The position numbers were made by a program, and so were the translations under genes. A stretch of DNA of 34,701 nucleotides, from NCBI GenBank assembly GCA_905339255.1, contig CAJPFO010000030.1, positions 1 to 34,701 of the forward strand, written 5' to 3'. The stretch is from Myxococcaceae bacterium. GTDB lineage: Bacteria; Myxococcota_A; UBA9160. Positions 29,578 through 34,701 of the stretch are shown here, one piece after another. How positions within the stretch are numbered: position 1 is the stretch's first letter; each line of letters begins with the position of its first letter. The notes below the pieces were generated by a model, which saw only the letters and a program-made list of their open reading frames with translations, was not told where the DNA came from and made no database searches.

Positions 29578-30981
29578 ATGACCGACCTCCTCCACCAACC
29601 GCTCGTCTCGGTCGTGGACCGCCTCGAGCAGCGCGAGATCTCCCCCGTCGAGCTCCTCGAAGCGACGCTCGAGCGGATCGAAGCGAGAAACGCCGATCTC
29701 AATGCATTCGTCCTGCTGCGCGACCGCGACGTGCTGCTCGGCGAGGCGCGAGCGGCGGCCGAACGAATCGCTCGCGGCGAGGCGCGGCCCCTCGAGGGCG
29801 TGCCGCTCGGCGTGAAGGATCTCGAGGACGTCGGCGGGCTCGTCACCTCGCACGGCTCCGTCCCTTTCAAGGATCACGTCGCCCGCTGCGATTCGATCCA
29901 GGTCGAGCGGCTCCGTGCGGCGGGCTGCATCGTCGTCGGCAAGACGAACGCTCCGGAGTTCGGATCGACGGCGATCACGAAGAACCTGCTCTTCGGAGAG
30001 ACCCGCAACCCCTGGAATCCCGCGCATACCCCGGGCGGATCGAGTGGTGGGACGTCGGCTGCGATCGCCGCCGGGATGGTCCCGCTCGCCACCGCGAGCG
30101 ACGGCGGCGGATCGGTTCGGATCCCTGCCTCGTTCACCGGCTGCTTCGGCCTCAAGCCGAGCCTCGGCCGGATCCCGCACGGCCCCGACACGCATTGGGT
30201 GACGGTGCAAACCGCGACGCACGGCCCGCTCACCCGATGCGTCGAAGATGCGGCGCTCCACCTCGATCTCGTCTGCGGCCCGCATCCGCTCGACCCGCTC
30301 TCGCTTCCGGCGCCGGGCTTCTCGTATCGCGAGCGCCTGCGCGAACTTCCGAAGCGACTCCGCATCGCGTATTCGCCCGACCTCGGCTACGCGGTCGTGC
30401 AGCGCGACGTCGCCGAAGTCGTCGCCGAGGCGGCCCTCGCCTTCGAGCGGCTCGGCCACGAAGTCGAGATCGTTTCCGGTGGCCCCCCGGAGATGGGACG
30501 CGATTGGGGGATGGTGAACGTCTTCGACATGCTCGCCCGGCTCCACCATCTGCTCCCCGAACGCGAGCACGAGTTCGGTCGAAGCTTCATCGCGGGCGTG
30601 AAGCTCGGCCGGCAGATGACTCCCGAGCGTTGGGAGGCCGCGCAGCGGCGGCGCGAGGAACTCGGCCGCTGGTGCGCCGACCTCTTCGCTCGCTTCGATC
30701 TCCTGCTCACTCCGACCGTCCCCTACGACCCTCCCCCGGCGCGTGGTCCGTTCCCGACCGAGCTCGACGGCAAGCCGCTTCCCGAGGCCTCGGTCGCGAG
30801 CTTCACGATTCCCTTCAACCTCTCCTGGCACCCCGCTGCGACGGTGCGCGCGGGATTCTCGGAGCGAGGACTCCCGGTCGGCCTGCAGATCGTCGCTCCG
30901 CGGCATCGCGACGATCTCGTGCTGCAGGCGGCGTACGCGTTCGAGGCGAGCCGACCGGCTCCGAACTGGCCCGACGCTTGA
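29578..30981 (+). CDS. Amidase signature family hydrolase
   Basis: The 467-residue protein has the amidase-signature Ser-cisSer-Lys triad: the Lys in PLEGVPLGVKDLEDVGG (near 81), the cis-Ser in TPGGSSGGTSAAIAAGMVPLATASDGGGS, and the nucleophilic Ser in the final GGGS of that block. ERLRAAGCIVVGKTNAPEFG precedes it. These enzymes hydrolyse amides; the gene is not GatA by length or context (no gatC/gatB), and its substrate is unknown. GGAG and five bases precede ATG 29578. An in-frame ATG at 29551 overlaps the -10 box and is unlikely. The thioredoxin-like fusion gene begins eight bases after its stop. Confidence 0.9.
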   Translation: MTDLLHQPLVSVVDRLEQREISPVELLEATLERIEARNADLNAFVLLRDRDVLLGEARAAAERIARGEARPLEGVPLGVKDLEDVGGLVTSHGSVPFKDHVARCDSIQVERLRAAGCIVVGKTNAPEFGSTAITKNLLFGETRNPWNPAHTPGGSSGGTSAAIAAGMVPLATASDGGGSVRIPASFTGCFGLKPSLGRIPHGPDTHWVTVQTATHGPLTRCVEDAALHLDLVCGPHPLDPLSLPAPGFSYRERLRELPKRLRIAYSPDLGYAVVQRDVAEVVAEAALAFERLGHEVEIVSGGPPEMGRDWGMVNVFDMLARLHHLLPEREHEFGRSFIAGVKLGRQMTPERWEAAQRRREELGRWCADLFARFDLLLTPTVPYDPPPARGPFPTELDGKPLPEASVASFTIPFNLSWHPAATVRAGFSERGLPVGLQIVAPRHRDDLVLQAAYAFEASRPAPNWPDA

Positions 30982-30989
30982 GCCGAGCC

Positions 30990-32645
30990 ATGCCGAGCCG
31001 AGCTCCTTCCCGGCTTCCGGCGAGCGGCGAGCCCGCTCCCGCCTTCCGCCTCCCCGACATCGAAGGCCACGTCCACGAGGTCGGATCGGCACGCGATCCG
31101 GGCGCCGCGCTCGTCGTCTTCGTCAAGCACGATTGCCCGACCTGCGACCTCTCGGCGCCGGTCATCGAAAGGATCCGTGAAGCGCTCGCACCGAACGGGC
31201 TCCGAACGCTCGTCGTCTCGCAGAGCGAGGCCGCCGACACGGATCTGTTCCGGTCCAGGACGGGGCTCGGGATTCCGGTGCTCCTCGACAGCGAGCTCGC
31301 CGTGAGCGAGTCGTACGGATTCGATGCCGTTCCCGCGGTCGTCCTCGTCGATCCGAATGGAGTCGTCGATCGGTCGTTCGAGGGCTTCTCGAAGGCCGAC
31401 TGGATCGATCTCGCCGAGCGCGCCGCCACGCTGTGCGGCGCGAAGGCACCGGCGATCGAGCGGCCGGGCGAACACCTCCCCGAACTGCGCCCGGGCTGCG
31501 GATCGCGCGTGCACGATCCGGAGGTCGCCGAACGCCTGGCGCTCCGGCGAAGCGGAAGCCGGCTCGCGGCGCGGCGCATCCGGATCCCCGACGCCGACGA
31601 TCCGTTCGAATGGCTCGACGAGCAGGGGCTCGGCGATGGGCTCCCGGTAATTCCTCCGACGGAGACGCGAGTCGCTGCCATGCTCGCCGGAACCGCACGA
31701 TCGCCGTCGGAAGTCGTCGCGCTCGTCCCGCCGAACCTCGCTCCCGCGACCGTCGAGAAGGTCGCGATCAACGCCGTCATGGCGGGCTGCCGCCCCGAGT
31801 ACCTTCGCGTCGTGATCGCGGCGCTCGAGGCGTCGTGCAGCGACGACTTCAACCTTCACGGGGTACTCGCGACGACGTACTTCGCGACGCCGGTGCTCGT
31901 GGTGAACGGACCGATCCGACACGAGATCGGGATGAACTGCGCCGGCAACGCCTTCGGACAGGGTTTTCGCGCCAACGCGACGATCGGCCGCGCGCTCCAG
32001 CTCGTGGTCCGCAACGTCGGCGGCGGAAGACCGGGAGAGGTCGACATGGCGACCCTCGGTCAGCCCGGGAAGTTCACCTGCTGCATCGGGGAGGACGAGG
32101 AGACGAGCCCCTTCGAGCCGCTTCACGTCGAGCGGGGCTTTCGTCGCGAGCAGAGCACGGTGACGGTCTTCGCGGGCGAGGCGCCGCGCGCCATCCTCGA
32201 TCAGCTCTCGCGAACCGGCCGCTCCCTCGCCACGAGCTTCGGGCTCTGCCTCGACTCGGTCGCGCATCCGAAGTTCCACGGCTACGGGGAAGTCCTGCTC
32301 GTCGTCAGTCCCGAGCACGCGAAGACCTTCGCTTCGGACGGCTGGTCGAAGGGCGAGATCCGCAAGCGGATCCAGGAAGTGACGACGCGCCCACTCGGTG
32401 CGTGCCTTCCCGACGACGAATGCGCCGAGGGCATCCCGATCGCGGCGCTCCCCAAGCAGATTCTCGGGACCGACGGACGCCCCCGCCCCGAGACGCTGGC
32501 CTTCCCGGTTCCGAAGTTCCGGCGCGCCGAGGAGATCCTGATCGTGGTGGCGGGCGGGACGGCGGGCAAGTTCTCGGCGATCGTCGGCGGCTGGGTCGGA
32601 GGGAAGATGGGGTCGATCGCCGTCACGAGGGAGATCGGAGCATGA
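30990..32645 (+). CDS. Thioredoxin-like domain fused to a large uncharacterised domain (UGSC-protein partner)
   Basis: Residues about 10-150 are a TlpA/AhpC-like thioredoxin fold (GEPAPAFRLPDIEGHVHEV) with the redox motif C49-P-T-C52 in FVKHDCPTCDLSAP. A linker with PGCGSRVHDPE (170-180) follows. Residues about 200-551 form an uncharacterised domain: DDPFEWLDEQGLGDGLPVIPPTETRVAAML, CRPEYLRVVIAALEASCSDDFNLHGV, NCAGNAFGQGFRANATIGRALQL, GKFTCCIGEDEETSPFEPLHVERGF and a glycine-rich IVVAGGTAGKFSAIVGGWVGG end. I have seen this pattern only in unannotated proteins. Its stop overlaps the ATG of the selenoprotein gene, so it is likely its redox partner or substrate. Confidence 0.8.
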   Translation: MPSRAPSRLPASGEPAPAFRLPDIEGHVHEVGSARDPGAALVVFVKHDCPTCDLSAPVIERIREALAPNGLRTLVVSQSEAADTDLFRSRTGLGIPVLLDSELAVSESYGFDAVPAVVLVDPNGVVDRSFEGFSKADWIDLAERAATLCGAKAPAIERPGEHLPELRPGCGSRVHDPEVAERLALRRSGSRLAARRIRIPDADDPFEWLDEQGLGDGLPVIPPTETRVAAMLAGTARSPSEVVALVPPNLAPATVEKVAINAVMAGCRPEYLRVVIAALEASCSDDFNLHGVLATTYFATPVLVVNGPIRHEIGMNCAGNAFGQGFRANATIGRALQLVVRNVGGGRPGEVDMATLGQPGKFTCCIGEDEETSPFEPLHVERGFRREQSTVTVFAGEAPRAILDQLSRTGRSLATSFGLCLDSVAHPKFHGYGEVLLVVSPEHAKTFASDGWSKGEIRKRIQEVTTRPLGACLPDDECAEGIPIAALPKQILGTDGRPRPETLAFPVPKFRRAEEILIVVAGGTAGKFSAIVGGWVGGKMGSIAVTREIGA

Positions 32646-33172
32646 GCGAGCGCGAGATCCTCGATCCGACCGACGAACGGCGCGCCCTGCGGCGCCGGCC
32701 CGCGACGCGACCCGCGAGGCTCGAGGGACCCGTCGGTCTCGTCGACATCGCAAAGGCGAGGGGCGACGTCTTCCTCGACGAGATCGAGCGGCTGCTCCGG
32801 CAACGCGATCCCGGCCTCGAGATCGTCCGGCTCGCGAAACCCACCTTCACGAAGCCCGCGCCGCAGGATCTCCGCGACGAGATCACGCGCCGCTGCCGCA
32901 CGGTGATCCAGGCGCTCGCCGATTGAGGCTCCTGCACGTCGTGCAGTGTGCACGACCTCGGGTTCTACGAGCTGCGCGGGATGCCGACCGTCATGGTCGC
33001 CTCCGATGAGTTCGTCCACGCGGCACACCGACAGGCCGAGGCGCTCGGCATGCCCGAGCTCGCCGAGCGCGCGGTCTACGTGCCGCATCCGATCCAGGAT
33101 GCGACCGACGACGAGATGAGGGAGAAGGCGCGAAGCGCCCTCGAGGCCGTGCTGCGCGCCCTCGTCGCCTGA
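32642..33172 (+). CDS. UGSC-family selenoprotein, TGA 32924-32926 read as selenocysteine
   Basis: The frame starts at ATG 32642 (ATGA overlap with the preceding stop). It reads VGLVDIAKARGDVFLDEIERLL, KPTFTKPAPQDL and CRTVIQALAD, then an in-frame TGA (codon 95), and continues GSCTSCSVHDLGFYELRGMPTVMVASDEFV to a TAG-free run ending at TGA 33170-33172, 176 residues. D-U-G-S-C is the defining motif of the UGSC (seleno)protein family, and both sides of the TGA match it. Ordinary gene finding would give a 94-residue fragment and perhaps a false small gene at 32948. A GC-rich hairpin fits a SECIS element. The redox partner may be the thioredoxin-fused upstream protein. Function of the family is unknown to me; a thiol/selenol oxidoreductase role is inferred. 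Confidence 0.9.
32924..32956 (+). promoter_or_regulatory. Selenocysteine TGA and SECIS-like hairpin
   Basis: The TGA is followed after 11 bases by GTCGTGCA (32938-32945) and TGCACGAC (32949-32956), a perfect 8-bp stem with loop GTG. The loop is 20-22 bases behind the TGA, inside the window usual for bacterial SECIS elements, and it begins with G. An alternative 6-bp hairpin CTGCAC-GTC-GTGCAG (32932-32946) overlaps it and cannot form at the same time. Confidence 0.75.
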
Positions 33173-33232
33173 CTTGCGCAAGATTCCGCGCGCGCGATCC
33201 TGCCGGACCATGGGGCGAGGGGCGAGGACGCC

Positions 33233-33718
33233 TTGATCACGGTCGCAATGGCCACCCTGGTCGGAGCGAGCCGCGCGCGGGTCTGGCGAGCGCTCACGGA
33301 CCCCCGCGAAGTGGCCGGCTGGGACGAGAACGTGATCGCCGCCGTCGATGCCCCCGCGGATTACCCGAAGCCGGGCCAGTACGTTCGCTGGCGGGCGCGC
33401 CTCCACGGGCTTCCCGTGATCCTGCACGACCGGCCGATCGAGGTGATCGTCGGAGAGCGCCTCCGCGCCGAGATCTCGATCGGCCTGTTCCGCTGCGAGG
33501 AGACCTACGGCCTCGCGGACGATCCGACCACGCCGGGGCGCACGCGGCTCACCATGAAGGTGGTCGTTCCGAACGCCGTGCCCGTGGTCGGAGGCATGCT
33601 CGACCGATTCAGCGTGCGCCAGTACGCGACGAACCTCGTGAGCGGCTCGCTCGACGCGATCCGGGCCTGGTGCGAGCGGCGTCCGAGCGACCCGGCCCGC
33701 CCTGGGTCGACCTCCTAG
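33233..33718 (+). CDS. SRPBCC (START-like) domain protein
   Basis: The 161-residue protein is a helix-grip SRPBCC domain: ATLVGASRARVWRALTDPREVAGWDENVIAAVDAP at the start, GQYVRWRARLHGLPVILHDRPIEVIVGERLRAEISIGLFRCEETYGL in the middle and a long C-terminal helix (RQYATNLVSGSLDAIRAWCE). Such proteins bind hydrophobic ligands in a deep cavity; none can be assigned. The start is TTG 33233, supported by GAGGA at good spacing; ATG 33248 has no ribosome-binding site. It lies 60 bases after the selenoprotein gene and ten bases before the next gene. Confidence 0.8.
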   Translation: MITVAMATLVGASRARVWRALTDPREVAGWDENVIAAVDAPADYPKPGQYVRWRARLHGLPVILHDRPIEVIVGERLRAEISIGLFRCEETYGLADDPTTPGRTRLTMKVVVPNAVPVVGGMLDRFSVRQYATNLVSGSLDAIRAWCERRPSDPARPGSTS

Positions 33719-33728
33719 GGGCGCAGCC

Positions 33729-34701
33729 TTGATCTCGATCGTCGGCGCCGGGTCGGTCGGGCTCGCCGTGGGAGCCCGCCTCGCGCGAAGTGGCGAGCAG
33801 GTCCGCTTCGTCACGCGCCGCGAGAGCGCCGCGCGAGCGCTCCGCGAGCGGGGTGTCCGCCTCGAAGATCCCGCGACCGGCGAGGCATGGAGCGCACGCG
33901 TCGAAGCCATCGCCGGGATCCGATGCGCGGGGCCCCGCCTCGAAGAAGGCCCCATCCTGATCTGCGTGCGCGCGAACGAGACCGCGAGCGTCGCCGAAGA
34001 GCTCGCCCGCGTCGCGCCCGCCGGCTTCGTGGCGAGCGTCCAGAACGACGTCGACAACCCCGAGATCCTCGCGAGCCGCTTTTCACGGGTGGCGGGCTGC
34101 GCCTACCGGCAGACCTGCACGCGGCAGGCCGAAACCGAGGCGCTCGCGCTCGGCTGGGGCCGCATCGTCCTCGGGGCGTGGCCCGAAGGGCGGACAGCCG
34201 ACGTCGACGCCCTGGCCGAGTGCTTCCGGAACGCCGGCTACGACGTGGGAGTTTCGTCGAGGATCGCGAACGATCTCTGGCTCAAGCTCTGCGTGAACCT
34301 GATGAGTGCGCCGAACGCGCTCGTCGCTCGCGAGGACCACACCCATCCGGCCTTCGTCGAGGTGAAGGCGAGACTTCTCGAGGAGGCGCGCGACGTGCTC
34401 GCCGCCGCCCGCATCGAAGCGTCTTCTTGCGACGGCCGCGATCGCTCACTCGACGCCGAGATCGGCTTCCAGCGCGCTTCGCTCGCGAGGGGCGAGAGTG
34501 CACGCAAGCTTCCCGTCTACAACCAGGTCTGGAGCGCGCTTCGCCACGGTGGCCCGCTCGAGGCCGACCGCTACCACCGGCGGATCCTCGATCTCGCCGA
34601 ATCGGCTCGTTTGCCTGCGCCGCAGAACCGGCGAGTCCTCGAGGTGCTTCTCGATGCGTACGAGAGCCGGCGCGGCCCGGAACTCGTCCGGGCCGCACGG
34701 C
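33729..34701 (+). CDS. Ketopantoate reductase (PanE/ApbA)-like protein, 3' end outside window
   Basis: About 324 residues are visible and the frame is open to the edge. The N-terminus ISIVGAGSVGLAVGARLARSGEQVRFVTRR is a GxGxxG Rossmann NADP-binding fold. ILICVRANETASVAEELA and SVQNDVDNPEIL follow, and ANDLWLKLCVNLMSAPNALV carries the family catalytic Lys and Asn. The C-terminal helical domain (SARKLPVYNQVWSALRHGG, RYHRRILDLAE) is less conserved, so a related 2-hydroxyacid-type reductase is possible. The start is TTG 33729 with AGGGG seven bases upstream, close behind the SRPBCC gene. Whether it makes pantoate is unproven. Confidence 0.82.
   Translation, partial: MISIVGAGSVGLAVGARLARSGEQVRFVTRRESAARALRERGVRLEDPATGEAWSARVEAIAGIRCAGPRLEEGPILICVRANETASVAEELARVAPAGFVASVQNDVDNPEILASRFSRVAGCAYRQTCTRQAETEALALGWGRIVLGAWPEGRTADVDALAECFRNAGYDVGVSSRIANDLWLKLCVNLMSAPNALVAREDHTHPAFVEVKARLLEEARDVLAAARIEASSCDGRDRSLDAEIGFQRASLARGESARKLPVYNQVWSALRHGGPLEADRYHRRILDLAESARLPAPQNRRVLEVLLDAYESRRGPELVRAAR

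Noticed and set aside
29578-30981. Amidase as GatA of the Glu-tRNA amidotransferase
   Set aside because: No gatC or gatB is adjacent, and only the amidase-signature triad, not GatA-specific context, supports it.
32642-32926. Pseudogene or nonsense mutation at TGA 32924
   Set aside because: The TGA sits exactly at the U of the UGSC motif, the frame is intact on both sides, and a SECIS-like hairpin follows.
32932-32946. CTGCAC-GTC-GTGCAG as the SECIS element
   Set aside because: It is shorter (6 bp) and excludes the 8-bp hairpin at 32938-32956, whose loop distance from the TGA fits better; it may be a competing fold.
32948-33172. Separate 74-residue gene starting at GTG 32948
   Set aside because: It is in frame with the UGSC selenoprotein, has no ribosome-binding site, and its sequence is the family's normal C-terminal half.
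1-34701. CRISPR array, insertion sequence, tRNA or prophage
   Set aside because: No spaced direct repeats, transposase or integrase motifs, cloverleaf sequence or phage genes were seen; base and codon usage are uniform.

Overview
The window is dense, very GC-rich bacterial DNA with strong G/C bias at third codon positions and almost no spacer DNA. It reads as a Gram-negative bacterium: it has hopanoid genes, MlaA and MlaC envelope lipid-transport genes, a lipoprotein and YceI. A DUF6178 protein, a lysine-tailed histone-fold protein and a UGSC-type selenoprotein point to the former Deltaproteobacteria (Myxococcota, Binatota or Desulfobacterota-like). The exact phylum cannot be fixed from the sequence. 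I see no insertion sequence, integrase, tRNA, rRNA or CRISPR, so this looks like stable chromosome.

Positions 1-9043 form a hopanoid block. A minus-strand operon reads tetR > hpnH > dxs > shc > (hpnC-hpnD fusion) > hpnE, and every stop overlaps the next start. hpnG is divergent from tetR and overlaps its 5' end. A CruF/DUF422 membrane protein lies tail-to-tail with hpnG. The block makes isoprenoid precursor (Dxs), squalene (HpnC-HpnD plus HpnE), hopene (Shc) and then the adenosyl/ribosyl hopane side chain (HpnH, HpnG). One polypeptide carries both squalene-route synthase domains.

Positions 9054-12350 hold envelope lipid handling. mlaA is on the plus strand. A coupled minus-strand set (TVP38 membrane protein, alpha/beta hydrolase, MlaC/HpnM-like protein) meets it tail to tail. 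Positions 12378-18517 hold a glycerolipid operon: a FadR-like regulator with a textbook FadR-type operator in its own promoter, an alkyl-DHAP-synthase-like flavoprotein, GlpD, a diacylglycerol-kinase-family lipid kinase and a queuosine-salvage protein. An unrecognised 378-residue protein, an APC permease and a YceI protein follow.

Positions 21616-29465 are general accessory and housekeeping genes: a CBS/DUF21 membrane protein, a DUF815 AAA ATPase, a secreted GHSAG hydrolase, a double-ACT regulator, a NUDIX CoA-pyrophosphatase-type protein, DUF6178, the histone-fold protein with a strong bidirectional terminator, and another alpha/beta hydrolase.

Positions 29578-34701 form a probable plus-strand operon: amidase, thioredoxin-like fusion protein, UGSC selenoprotein, SRPBCC protein and a ketopantoate-reductase-like protein that runs off the edge. 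The selenoprotein is the key hidden feature. A conventional reading stops at the TGA at 32924-32926, but the same frame continues with GSC and a conserved tail to 33172, and a SECIS-like hairpin sits just after the TGA.
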